The notes under the pieces are model-generated. The model saw nothing but the letters and a program-made list of their open reading frames with translations. It did no database searches and was not told the DNA's origin. From assembly GCA_032622095.1 (NCBI GenBank), contig CP136064.1, positions 246,483,827-246,547,826 of the forward strand: a stretch of 64,000 bases of DNA, written 5' to 3'. Shown piece after piece: positions 11,189 to 22,700 of this stretch; the first letter of the stretch is position 1; each line of letters starts with the position of its first letter. Made by a program: the position numbers and the translations under genes. Source of the DNA: Siphonodentalium dalli. Its lineage: Eukaryota > Mollusca > Scaphopoda > Gadilida > Siphonodentaliidae.

Positions 11189-11405
11189 CAGTAATGCCCT
11201 AAGTAATCGACTCCATAACCACAGCATAATTATGGGTAACTTTTCAGGATTTAGTCGGAAATATGGCTTTTTGCCATTCATCGGAAAACCCTCCCCGAGT
11301 GAGAGCTTTCCGATGAATAGCAACAAGCCATATTTCCGACTAAATCCTGAAAAGTTACCCATAATTATGCTGTGGTTATGGAGTCGATTACTTAGGGCAT
11401 TACTG
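11189..11405. mobile_element. Tc1/mariner-like foldback MITE, family E
   Basis: Palindrome with CAGTAATGCCCTAAGTAATC ends and TA on the left; the right flank reads TT. It sits 20 bp from the 41-bp satellite. Confidence 0.85.
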
Positions 11406-11665
11406 TTAAATATCCCTACCATGTAGTGGCTTCCATGTCAGACATAGCAATGCTTGCCAGCTTACGTACTGTGTTGAGTCCAATAGGTTGTTGATTGTGA
11501 CATGGGCATTGAATGAAAAATGGTTACTTTGTTTTGTTTTGTTGGGGGAAAAATGGCTGGATTTCCCCGGGTGGTGTTGCACCATCTTTTCATCATGAAT
11601 TGAATCATCCATGAATAAAAATAAAATATTGACTATATTTCTGTTTTGTCTTATTTCTTCACATC

Positions 11666-12715
11666 AGGCCACACAAAGTTAATGATCTGTTTCTCAGACA
11701 CTGCCGCCCCCTTAAAATAAGACCCATTGGGTGGTTTTTATCACACACTACCAAAAAAAAAAGTTTAATTCATCCTGCATGCCATAAAAAAACATTTGTT
11801 TTGGAAATTTTTATTTTATGTTTCCAGCAACATGGTGGTATATGTTCACCTGTGTTGTACAAAATACATTATTTCTACACCTGTTGAACTCCAACACTAC
11901 TTACTTATTATCTGAGATTAATGGAGAGTGCTGTTCAATATTTTTTAACCTTGACAGTAGTAGTGGTGAAAAGAAAAATAAAGTTTCGATCTGGTAATTG
12001 ATTTGTTATTTCACTGTTATACTGAAAGGTTGATATGATTTGTTTTTTATTGTATACATTGTACATATGGAAGATGGCCCAGTCGAGTCTGACTAGTATC
12101 ACACTTAATAAATTAAATTTGTTATTAAAGGTACTCAATCCGATCAGAAATTACTATTTCTTTGGCTTCGGGGGTAAAAAATATTTGATTCGAGTCGAGG
12201 AACCTACCCGTCAAAACTCAGAGTGATCAGATATCGATTTTTGAAGTTAATTGTTTCTAGCCCAGAAACTCATGTTCAAACAGGTTCAAATGGACGTTCT
12301 GGCAGATAAAGATGGATAACTCTAAAATCAAGTGGTAATAATAACCACTTAATTTTAGAGTTATCCATCTGTATCGATATCTGATCACTCTGAGCTTTGA
12401 CGGGTAGGTTCCTTGACTCGAATCAAATATTTTTTACCCCCGAAGCCAAAGAAATAGTAATTTAGAAGCGTCTGATCAGATTGAGTATCTTTAAAACCAA
12501 ATCAAATAGTCAGGTTCAGGTCCAAAACATTGGTTATTCAATGAGGGGATAAACAAATAAAAACCGGTCTGTCGAAACATTAGTCATCAAATATGGAAAT
12601 AAAAACATGCCTGCCACAACTTTTGGCCCTAAAAAATTAAATATATAAACCTGCCTGCCTGCTTGCTTTGAAAACAAAAAGTGTCCAAGAAACAGATTAT
12701 CAACTTTGTGTGGCC
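11666..12715. mobile_element. Inverted-repeat element, about 1.05 kb, containing a nested palindrome
   Basis: The left end GGCCACACAAAGTTAATGAT and ATCTGTTTCTCAGACACT are mirrored at the right end (AACAGATTATCAACTTTGTG, then TGGCC). The interior is non-coding and holds the TTAA palindrome at 12125-12494. No clear target duplication. Confidence 0.6.
12125..12494. mobile_element. TTAA-flanked palindrome nested in the 11.7-12.7 kb element
   Basis: Ends TTAAAGGTACTCAATCCGAT and the complement of ATTGAGTATCTTTAA meet a TTAA on each side. Arms of about 120 bp match closely (CCCCGAAGCCAAAGAAATAG opposite its complement). The short open frames here are palindrome products. Confidence 0.75.
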
Positions 12716-12747
12716 TATTAATATAACAGATTTACTTTTCCATAATA

Positions 12748-12873
12748 CAGTAATGCCCTAAATAATCGACTCCTTAACCACAGCAGAATTATGGGTAACT
12801 TTTCAGGATTTAGTTGGAAATATGGCTTGTTGCCATTCATCGGAAAGCTCTGTGAGCTTTTGGATGAATGGCA
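12748..12873. mobile_element. Half copy of family E
   Basis: Left terminus CAGTAATGCCCTAAATAATC after TA, extending to the hairpin centre. The right arm is lost where family H modules begin. Confidence 0.75.
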
Positions 12874-12879
12874 ACAAGT

Positions 12880-13190
12880 CAGATTTAGATTTGTTCAAAT
12901 GGAGTCACTGGATCAAATATGGGCAGAGGCATGGATATAATATTCCGTCCATAATATTCTTAAAACAGCTCTTTTCAAGAAGCATCAGGTCTATTCAGCT
13001 TATATTTGGTATGGAGGATCCTTGGGCGACTGATTTAGATTTGTTTAAATGTGATCAAATAGGGGCGAAACCAGGGACATAACTATTTTCTCCGTAATAA
13101 TTCTTAAAAGAGCCATCAGGCCTATATACATGTAGCTTTATATAGCATGGATGGTCCTTGGGTGACTGGGATACATATCTGTTAAAATGA
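12880..13190 (-). mobile_element. Family H tandem modules, minus strand, partial
   Basis: On the minus strand, two to three ~150-bp modules with GTTATGTCCCTGG-, CCAAGGATCCTCCATACCAA- and AGAATTATTACGGAG-type segments match those at 37690-38175 and 39360-39886. Both ends are lost. Confidence 0.65.
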
Positions 13191-14279
13191 GTTCGACCAG
13201 TCAATACATGGCAGGGCTAGGGGGACTTACCAATTTCCTGTCCAATGAAATCACTGGTATATAAAACTCATTAAAACACCTGACTGACTGATCTGACATT
13301 TGGTGTGCAGGCTCCATTGATAGTTCAAATATGATTTAAATATGATCAAATGGGGTCGGCCAGTGAAAAAAAAGGAGGCAGGTTGGAACTTTCCAACAGT
13401 TGGGAAAGCTTGGTTACAAATGTAAAATTCCAAACTAAGGGGGTATGCAAAAGGAATTTTAAGAACTTGGGAATTTGCTCCAGTTGGGAGGGGATATATA
13501 GGCCTTGTGCTATTGGGGGAGGGGGGGGGGTGGTGTCAGGGGTGTGCAGTTTAATTTGTCAAAATGTAAACACCTAATACCACTCAACGGAGACCCTCTA
13601 GTTATGTAACTGTTTAGAACTACTTGTTTCAAGTGATTTTGACAAGTACTGACTGTTGTGGTCTTCAGAGTCCCAGTTTTCTCAGTCTTAACAATCAGGT
13701 GAGCGACTCAACAGTCATTGACTGTCTTAATTGCTATTAAAACTCACAAACTGAACTATTGCAGTTGATGGATTGAAATTGTGTATGTCAAAACAAATGG
13801 TGTTGCAGTAATGCTGTCCCCAAGGCACCATTTCCATACACCACAGACACCCAACCTCGATCCAAACTAGGTCCTAATATGGTTACACCCAGAGCCAATT
13901 TTTTCCCCCAATTTGAGTTCATCACAAATCTGCGTGAGCTCATAAATCAGTTTGACTCTGATGCTTTGGTGGATTAATTATGTGTAGTGCTGTGCATCCT
14001 TATTACTTTCAAGATAACATCAATCTGGATGGAAAAATCGATTCGACAAACAGACCCGGATCCAACTTATATCCGGGCATTTACTTCGTTTTTTAGTCAT
14101 TAGTGAATCGGGAATTAGGAAACGGTCCTTCAAACAGAAAACTGCTTATGGTAAATGACTTCAGGAGTTATCAACAAAAGAGAAATTTCGAGTTGATTGT
14201 TGCGTTAAAATCAATTAATCTATAAACTTGTTAAGACCGGCTAAGGTAGTATTATTATGTCAATTGTTGCAGTTAAAAA
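13191..14279. other. Stretch without a supported gene; one dispersed repeat piece
   Basis: 13640-13740 (GTGGTCTTCAGAGTCCCAGT, then GGTGAGCGACTC) is repeated in inverted orientation near 36980-37070. A short G run occurs near 13517-13530. An open frame near 13795-13870 is unsupported by splice signals. Confidence 0.45.
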
Positions 14280-15340
14280 TCTGCATATTTTGGTGCAGTG
14301 TGTGTCCAGCCACAGCTGCACTGCATGCAGTGACCTGCACATGATAAGCAGGTAAGACGAGTCCTTGGCCAAGGCTTGGGCCCTGGGGGATAGCTCAGTT
14401 CTGTCAATTTATGTTTCTGTATCTGTATTGTTTCGGCGCAGGAGCCTCTCGGCTGTTGTCGCGTCGTTGCTACTACTCTGGTGTTTCTCCTGTTGTATTC
14501 CCCGAGCATGCGTAATCTTCTATACTGTTCCAGGCCCTGATCGTTCTCACGAAGAATGAAGCCAAAGAGTCTCAGACAAAATTTGAAAAAATGCGTCAGG
14601 ACTAATGTTGTTTATATTGTTCCGTGTTGGCTCTTATTGGTTCGAACGATCGTGAGTTGATACACTCTTGGCTCGAAATTATGTTATCACTTTTGTGGTC
14701 TGGAAATTTTTTTGCTCGAATTTTCCTTCCTTTCTTATCCTTTAGTAAATCATGTGTGTGTATGGCTGGGATTATCCCCTCAACCACCTTGCCGAAGAGT
14801 TCTATTCTCTTCATCTTTCTGCGGATCTCTAGTGAGTCTAACCTTAAGCCATCAATCATGCTGGTTACTGCGCCTTTTTCCCGGTCTCTATAGTTGTTGG
14901 TGATGAATCTTGCCGCTCTTCTCTGCACTTTCTCTAACTTCTCTATTTCTCATACTGCGGCAGGGTCCCATATTTCTGCTCCATATTCGAGTGATGTTCT
15001 CACCATAGCTCTATATGCTGTCTCTCTGGATTTACTGTCCGCTCTTCGTAAGTTTCTGCGTAGGAAGCCTAAGGTGCTATTGGCCCTTCCAGTGATCTTG
15101 GATATGAGCGTTGACCATTTTAGGTCGTCTGTGATGGTCAGTCCAAGGTAGACGCTTTGTTTGACTGATTGCAGAATTTGATGGTCAAGCTGGTAGTTGA
15201 ACGATGTTTTGTTCTTGTCCTTGTTCTTCATGGACATTATGGAGCATTTTCCAGCATTGAATCTCATCCCCCAGGTTTTCGCCCATTCTTCTAGTGATGT
15301 CAGATCCTGTTGTAGTTGGATGTGGTCTTGGGAATGGGTC
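14280..15340 (-). mobile_element. LINE 3' fragment: end of reverse transcriptase ORF
   Basis: Minus-strand frames from about 15345 to 14602 read as the thumb and C-terminal part of a CR1/Jockey-type non-LTR reverse transcriptase. Visible are WGMRFNAGKCSIMSM, YLGLTITDDLKWS, NSTLGFLRRNLR, ETAYRAMVRTSLEYGAEIWD, and then QRRAARFITNNYRD and FGKVVEGIIPAI. These are strongly typical of the 'mobile element jockey' proteins annotated in molluscs and cnidarians. FVRTIRAWNS, in another frame near 14520-14550, is the usual C-terminal end. The copy is 5' truncated, lacking the catalytic core and endonuclease, and has frame changes, so it is inactive. Confidence 0.85.
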
Positions 15341-16260
15341 CGGGTCCGTTTGAATTGGGAAAAATGTGTCTTTACAGACCAAAATTGGGAATTTTCCATG
15401 TTTTAGAAAAATTCAATTAATCACTGTTACACACAAGTAAATAGTACTAATACCGTAATTTAACGCTACTTAAACACAGGTAACTCAAAGATGGAGTAAA
15501 ATCCCAGCCCATTGGGGTCCATTTCTCAGCCTCAGGTAAGTTGAAAATTCACAGATAACAACGGAAGGATTCAAGCCATCCACCAAACTTCGACGGAAAA
15601 ACGGTAATAATAGTGCGGGGGGGGGGGGGGGGGATTCCAGCAAATGTTTATAAAATTAACAGTGAGGACAGCTGGTGAGGACGTGAAATTTTTATATTTT
15701 ATACATAACTCGGCAAGCTTTTTCTTCTCCGCAAGATTATATTTTTGTTTAAATGGAGCCCCACGCTGCCACAGTAAAAAATGTGTATTCCGGTAACCAC
15801 ATGGTGCGTCCCCCCTAATAATGAGATAATCCTGCTGAAAACGTGCGCAAACGTCATGGATACACGGCTTAATCGTAAACCGATGAGTCCACTTTTAACA
15901 GAATGCGGGGGGATGTGTATTCTGGAAGAACATGGTGCGTCCCCCTGATAATGAGATAATCCTAGCAACCACGTGCGCGAAAGTAATATATACTATTACT
16001 GGCTTACAAGTCGGATGAGGCCACTTTCAAATGAATGCGGGGAGGTAAACACCTGGCTCGCCCTGCTATGTTTATTTGTGGGAATTCCTCTCAAGCGAGT
16101 GACGTATTTACTATAATAACTGTCAAACTTTGATAATTATTCAATAAACCCGATGATATTATATACCTGCCTGCAATTGGGAATTTGGTGGTTGAAAATT
16201 GGGAATAAAGGTGCCTTTTTCCCATTGGGAATGGGGCCGTTTACCGGACCCTGAGGACAC
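15340..16260. mobile_element. Possible inverted-repeat element beside the LINE, with G17 run
   Basis: GGGTCCG plus ATTGGGAAAAA at the left faces a diverged TCCCATTGGGAATGG..CCGGACCC at the right, suggesting old terminal repeats that cut the LINE. Inside are a 17-G run (15617-15633) and a ~126-bp unit repeated about twice (ATGTGTATTC..TGGTGCGTCCCCC, near 15786 and 15911). Confidence 0.4.
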
Positions 16261-16599
16261 CTAAAAAATCCCTGTAAAAGAACGACTTTAAAGGGAGGAA
16301 TGGGTGAGTATATGTCAATTGAGACGTATTTTAAATGAATAACTGCACGATCATCATAATAATGGTTTGTTCTATCAAATAGATGCGGCGAGTTCACTTG
16401 GCGCAAATCAATACAACGATAAACACTATCTATAGTATATAATATATATCTGTATCTAGATATTACAGTGCAGGAACCAATTCTGGTTGTAGACGCACTG
16501 GTCCAGGTGCTACCACAGGCGAGTAACTTTATAACCCTGTGGTGACTCCAGTAACGTTCTTTAACGTGCACACACCGAGGCATGTACACGGGTCAGCCA
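16261..16599. other. No recognised feature
   Basis: About 340 bp; no repeat match within the window and no exon signal. The 150-codon minus-strand open frame crossing it has no recognised motif and extends into the neighbouring repeat. Confidence 0.4.
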
Positions 16600-18171
16600 T
16601 TAACTCTTTCGCTGCCACTAAGGCCGATGGGGTCATTGTCACAAGGCTCCGGTCACATTCGTAGCCAGCTTTTTAAATCGATCACAAATGTAGCCAGCTT
16701 TTCGCCGGCGATCACATTCGTAGCCAGCTTTTCTAATTCCATGCTTTATATGGCGCGAAATATGACGTCATCGAGTTCGTGACTAAAATGCCGACGTCAT
16801 GCTCCAGAAATTACTTCGTTTATCAACTTACATGGGAAAATAAATCAAGCATTCTAACGACATTGATCGGAAACGTCGAGTTATTAGATGAACTAATATC
16901 ACATTAAAGTTCAAGTTGTTTTTCGTCTATCAACTCAGAAAAATGAGATTAACCTAATCTTGTTCGTTGAGGCTTGTGTGAATGTGAAAAGCTGGCTACA
17001 AATGTGATCGCCATAGAAAAGCTGGCTACATTTGTGATCGATTTAAAAAGCTGGCTACAAATGTGACCGGAGCCTTGTGACAATGACCCCATCGGCGCCA
17101 CTAAGCACCACAGATGGATTCCCCACTGCCATGCATACAATACATGTATACAAGCATTATGGGTGTATATAAGTAACATAGGGTATCTCAAGTATCACTT
17201 GGAATAATGTGTTGAAACTTCATATGTGACTAGACATAGGCATCGCAAGTTCATAGCCACTCACGCCACCACCATAGAGGTCACATGACCTTGGTGGCCA
17301 TCTTGGTTTACAGTTTACACACTAATGGCTGTGTTTGATGCCTATTCATGCATATATGGGTATATATGGGTGCGATCGAAGCAGAAAATTGCCAGAAATT
17401 GGTCATTCTCAACAATTATTTCTCACATTAGTTGTCATCTTTCAGGGAGGGACCCATACCCATACAAAATGTGCTATATATATACCCATATCTGAATAGG
17501 TCACGTGACCGTGGTGATTACCATGAACTTATGCGTGAGTGGTCACATATACCATGTACATACATGTATAGGTGCAGGCAATGCATTAACATTTCAATAT
17601 ATCGTAAATGTCTGACTTATGTTGTTGGACCATATAGACATATTGATATGTTGGAGCCACATTGGCCACCTCAAATTGGTCACGTGACCTTGGTGGCCAT
17701 CTTGGATCTACAAATAACACCAATATGTTTTGGGTATTTTCCGACTTCATTGTGTTATAGGCATTTGATGAACATATCATATTGGGTAGGTTGCTGTATT
17801 TGAGTTTCCATTTTATATTATTGGTAAAAATGTGATAGCAAGAGATACACACGTGACCTATGAAAAGACCACGTGACCATGACATCACCAAGTGCCCTTA
17901 TATAACGGTTCGCGTTATATAGTCCTCTATACAGAGACTGCCTCTTATCTGCACTATCTCACACGTTTCCTGGTGTTATATAGTCTGGAACTTATAAAAA
18001 TGTCATGTATGTGCCCATCACTGGAACTCATATGCGTCATATTCACTGGACGGCCATATTTACACCACATGTACCCGTCCTGCTGGCAGCATGTACCTAA
18101 TGTACCCAAAGTCGCTATCGGCAGTGTATGGGTAATTCGACTGTAGTCGCGATCGGCAGTGAAAGAGTTAA
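16600..18171. mobile_element. TTAA-flanked element, about 1.57 kb
   Basis: The ends TTAACTCTTTCGCTGCC and TTAACTCTTTCACTGCC (inverted, at 18171) sit at TTAA sites, which is piggyBac-like. The interior carries three spaced units with GGTCAC(A/G)TGACCTTGGTGG and GGCCATCTTGG (17279, 17499, 17679; ~200-bp period) but no transposase. A separate palindrome (16623-17096) has inserted next to the left end. Confidence 0.7.
16623..17096. mobile_element. Palindromic element with a 9-bp target duplication
   Basis: Ends GCCGATGGGGTCATTGTCAC are inverted at the right. GCCACTAAG is duplicated exactly at 16614-16622 and 17097-17105. Subterminal motifs GTAGCCAGCTTTT / AAAAGCTGGCTAC repeat three times per arm. 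A 9-bp duplication (8 bp is also possible) points to a MULE- or hAT-like source. Confidence 0.8.
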
Positions 18172-18239
18172 TGTCCATGCCCGATCGGACAGCGTACTGC
18201 ACCCACGACAACATACCTGGACAAGTGTTGTAATTGGGG

Positions 18240-18425
18240 GAAGTCGGCATTTTCCATTCGGATCTTTATTCAGTGATCTCGAATGACACTTTTCAGCCTG
18301 ACAAACATGGTATCTGACCAAGTTCTGATTTTTTGTCAGAATACCCTGACCAGGTTGTGATCCCCAGTCCGCTAGCACGAGAGACCAGTACGCTACCTCT
18401 CGGCTACCGACTACATGCACAATAA
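18240..18425 (-). mobile_element. Probable tRNA-derived SINE fragment
   Basis: On the minus strand, TAGCCGAGAGGTAGCGTACT resembles a tRNA 5' half with an A box. GGGGATCACAACCTGG about 35 bp later sits where a B box would be, although it has decayed. The following tail region is non-coding. The tRNA fold is not intact, so this is not a functional tRNA gene. Confidence 0.45.
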
Positions 18426-18474
18426 ATAATAATGGTTTTATTCATCAATTATATAACTTCAATCTGAGCCTACA

Positions 18475-18634
18475 TGTATGTCTCCCATAGCAGATAAGGC
18501 CATGCAGAAAGAGGTCTGCAGAGGGTGTATTTGGTGATGCTACATTGTAGCCCACTGTGCGGGATAGCATCACTAAATTCACCCTCTGGGGACCTCATTC
18601 TGCAAATGACAGGCACACTAAACTCAGACTTGGT
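18475..18634. mobile_element. Right half of a family D (long form) MITE
   Basis: TCTCCCATAGCAGATAAGGC, then one palindrome with TTCACCCTCTGGGGACCTCA, then a decayed right end. It matches the right half of the copies at 27412 and 50779. Confidence 0.65.
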
Positions 18635-19316
18635 TCAACTGAACAGGTTCTCTTTTACATTCTTCTTCTCTGATGGTTTGGATTCGATTGCACTGGCTAT
18701 TTTTGAGGTGATCTACCCACTTTTTACATTTGTTCAGGCATTTTGCTGAAAACTAATGGTACTTTACCATGGTAGGAATCTTTAATTTGCGCACATTGTT
18801 GTACAGTATATTGGCTTTGGTTCACGGCTGTATGTAAGGAATTATGACTGCGCTGTTCTCCATTTATACTCATATGACATCAGAATGTTAAGCTATTTTA
18901 TTCCAATATGTGAATTGTCCTCTGATATCACAATTATTGATTAGATATGATGACTTTATGTGTATATTATCTTCTTTGAACAGACTGGCAGGCCTCTGTA
19001 TCCCCTGGGTGTCGGTGGCACACTTTTGCATGTGTTGGTCACGTTATGTTATGTTTTGTTATTTTCTGTTTGGTCCAAGCTTATTTTGGCTTGCCTGGTG
19101 CCATGTCAATGTACTGCACAAATAAACTAGTTAAAAAAATCTTCTTTCAGGAAAACAGCAAAAAAGACAACAGAAATGAAATGAAGGAATAAAAGAAAAT
19201 ATCAGAGATATTCAAACCATCAATGTTTAGAGGGTGAAAGCACCTTAATAATCTCAGTTGAGGACATCCTTTATTTATTGAAAATAATTAACATAGTTAG
19301 TTAGTGCATTTCAATT
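18635..19316. other. Upstream region of the P450 gene
   Basis: No promoter motif can be assigned with confidence. Near 19080-19137, GCCTGGTGCCATGTC..AATAAACTAG followed by an A run resembles the 3' end of an inserted retroposon. The 5' UTR presumably starts between there and 19317. Confidence 0.35.
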
Positions 19317-19713
19317 ATGATTCTCTATATTCTAACGGACTTTGTGTATCACATTTGGTCATATTTACCAGCTTTTGGCTTCATCCATGTTTTTGCTATC
19401 GCTGCGTCTATTATCCTGTTTCTGTTCACAAGACACTTCTTCAGAAACTATCTCACGAATTATCCACCGGGACCAACACCCTGGCCCATATTTGGAAATA
19501 TTGATCTTGTGAGGCAGAAACCGCATATACGGCTGTCTTTTTTAAAAGATAAATACGGTGATATATATAGCTTGAAACTCGGTAGTAGGAATGTGGTTGT
19601 TGTGAATTCTGTCGAAGCACTACAGGAGGCGTTGATTGAACATGGCGATGACTTCTCAGGACGCCCAGACTGTCCATCAGCACATATCCTGTACAATGGT
19701 GATCGTCAAAGAG
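19317..19713 (+). CDS. P450 exon 1
   Basis: Codes residues 1-132 plus one base. ATG at 19317 precedes the membrane anchor; the donor is GAG|GTAATA. It contains the proline-rich hinge, the region FLKDKYGDIYSLKLGS (A helix to beta 1), and FSGRPDCPSAHILYNG before the B-C loop. There is no evidence for a further upstream coding exon. Confidence 0.9.
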
Positions 19714-22700
19714 GTAATAAGTTATTTTCATCATCTTCAAACTTCATAGTTTCTGTCTTTATACCACAGTAACAAAGTTATGGGGGGGGGGGTATAGTGG
19801 AATCTGCTTGTCCATTTGTCTGTTCGTCAGTGAACACAATTTTGTCTCAGCTTGTTTATTCCTACATTTTCTGTAAATTTGTTTAAAACTTGGCACAGTT
19901 ATTTAGTACCATGGGAACCTATGCACCTGCGATTATGAGGTCCATCTGACTTTTTTTTAGTGGAGTTATCCCCCTTTTTTTACTTAGAATTTTTTTGCAA
20001 CATGCATAATTTTTTTTTCCATAAACATATACTGGTGTGTCAATATCATAATATGACAACACTTTTAAACCCTTCCATGACTGAAGCTTTCTGAAATTTT
20101 GCGAAAACCATGTGCCAATGTATTCTCTTATATACATGTATGTGAGTCTCCCATATAGAGCCTTGCATATATATAAGAGAATACATTGGCCTAACAATAT
20201 TTGCCTTGACCTTGTAAGCCAGTGCATTCTCATATATGCAAGGCTACCTATGGGAGACTCGCATATATAATAGAATGCACTGGCACAGCTCCCGTCATAA
20301 AAGGGTTAATGTAGCCCAATTGCACTGCAGGGGGTGGTATCCTTACATAGTTTTTAAAATACATTAATGCTCTAGATAATCAACTCCTTAACCACAGCAA
20401 AATTATGGGTAACTTTTCAGGATTTAGTCAGAAATATGGCTTGTTGCCATTCATCGGAAAGCTCTCACTGAGCATAATTTTCTTGAACTTGACCAGTAGT
20501 TACTCTGTGGGAATTTAATGGCATGATTTTGAACCACCCCCATGTCTGGTCCGCCACTCCGCTGAATTCACTTAAAAGGATCCCTGCCCCATATGGCGAA
20601 CCAAGCAAGGCTTATAGCCATAGATTTGTTGGATGGAAACACCTCCGTAATGCATATCACCTGTAGAATGGGATTTATCACCGATTTATCACTGATAAGA
20701 AACTGGTTATGTGAAGATTGCCAAATTTTGGAGCATTCTTTCGCATAGCCAGTTTCTTGAAATGTGACCGAGTTCTCTTGTTGCATTTGGTGAATCACCC
20801 ATCCTTCGAGCAACTTGCTTTGCATTCAATAAATCTATGGCGATAACACTTGCTTGATATGTCATACGAGTAGGGATCCTTTTGAGTGAATACAGTGGAC
20901 CACATACGGGGGTGGTTATTGGATTAAACTTATCTTATATGTGTGGAATAAATACAGAACATCACGGCTTGCATCATAATCTGGAATCTTTTATCGAATT
21001 GTTGAGGACGGTGCATAGTCACATTTCACTCAACTCCGCTTTCATGAAATATATCCTTGCGTCGTCCGCAACTCATTCGATAAAAGATTCTCGATTAAGA
21101 TGCATGCTGTGTTCTGTCTATGTACAATGTAGTTAGAATGTAGCTAGAATGTAGCTTCAATCAGAAAAAACTATCTCAAAATCAAATCTAAAAAATGTCC
21201 TTTGCAGGTATTCCTACTGCTGATTTCCATGACTTAACATATGTGAAGAAGAAATTTATCATGGATGCCATAGACACAGAATGTTCCGAGGGCAAAGAAG
21301 TTGAATTAGCTATCCTCACAGAAGCAGAACACATGATAGAGGCCTTCATGGATCAGAAAGGATTCTTCTATGCAGACAGAATCCTGAAACAAGCCAGCTT
21401 GAACGTGTCGCTACAGTTGTTATTTAGATTTCGTCTCGAAGACCAGAGTGCCTTACTAAAGCAACTTTTATCAATACTTGACAGTCGAGTGCTGTTATTC
21501 AGAGACAACATGCACGACTTTCTGCCATGGATGAAGTACTTTAGAGAAACTAGGCTTAAGTTTGTCAAAGAAAAGTTTATATTGCTAATAGAATTTTTCC
21601 ATAAAGTGTTAGATCATCATAAGGATCATTTTGATTCTGAAACACCGCATGACATTACCGACCAACTGTTGACTCATATTGAGCAGAATGGTGATGACTG
21701 CGTGATGACTAAAGAGGACATGGATTATCTTCTCATTGATCTGTGCTCCGGCGTGCCGAGTATCAGTTCTACCTTGTCTTGGATGTTAGGGTTTATGATT
21801 GTTTTTCCAGAAATACAGAAGAAAGTTCATGATGAGTTGGATGAGGTTGTCGGAAGAGAGAGGCTGCCGTCATTGTCTGATCAGCCGATGTTGCCGTATA
21901 TTCAGGCTGTTATGCTAGAGACGCACAGAATGGCGTCGTTATTTCCGTTTCTCATTCCTCATGTTGCAAACAGGAACACTGTTTTGAAAGGTATGGCATT
22001 CTTACAAGGGTTCTCACATCGTATCATGGATGATTTTTACAGTAATGCCCTAATTAATCGACTGCTTAACCACAGCAGAATTATGGTAACTTTTCAGGAT
22101 TTAGTTGGAAATATGGATTGTTTCCATTCATCGGAAAGCTCTCGGGGAGAGCTTTCCGATGAATGGCAACGAGCCATATTTCCGACTAAATCCTGAAAAG
22201 TTACTGTATATGGCCTCCAAGTGGGGTTCTATGAATATATTCAAAAAAATAGTTAAATTTGAAATAGGCCCCTGCGAATCGGATTTTTTCTATCGAATCG
22301 AATACCGAATCGAATCAGGTAAATGGTATTCGATTTTGAATCGAATTCGAATCGAATCAGACATTGTGTTGACATGTGAGGAGTTCATAAACAAAAGTAA
22401 ATACTAATGAGAGAATTCATCGTAGACACCGGCATTAATCCCTTGTGTGGGTTGTGGGATTGTCAACCGGAACTGATTCATTTTATCCACGGAAACAGCC
22501 GAATATGGGCGATGTAATACGGAAATAAGTTGGGTTTATTTAAAATCGGGAATGACACATCGGAACGAGTCATTTGCACCGCTGGTGGTGGTTGTTGTAG
22601 CAGTAGCTATATAATATCTATGTTATAATTGATATCACAACTTTTGTGTCCAACTAAAAGGTTCAAGGAACAGTCATGCTGTGAGCATAAGATTATAATC

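Noticed and set aside
11123-11426. Mirrored open frames of about 80-100 codons
   Set aside because: Same palindromic MITE effect plus part of the 41-bp satellite.
13790-13870. Open phase VKTNGVAVMLSPRHHF as an exon
   Set aside because: Splice signals are weak, the frame closes soon after, and part of the region matches a dispersed repeat nearby.
16137-16589. 150-codon minus-strand open frame
   Set aside because: No motif, and it crosses from a repeat-like region to unique DNA. Length is within chance for the window.
18240-18425. Functional tRNA gene
   Set aside because: The B box region is decayed and the halves do not give a convincing cloverleaf. A SINE fragment fits better.
21195-22196. 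333-codon open frame as a single-exon protein
   Set aside because: It is P450 exon 2 with an upstream in-frame intronic ATG and a read-through past the donor at 21991 into a family E MITE. The spliced model gives a normal P450.
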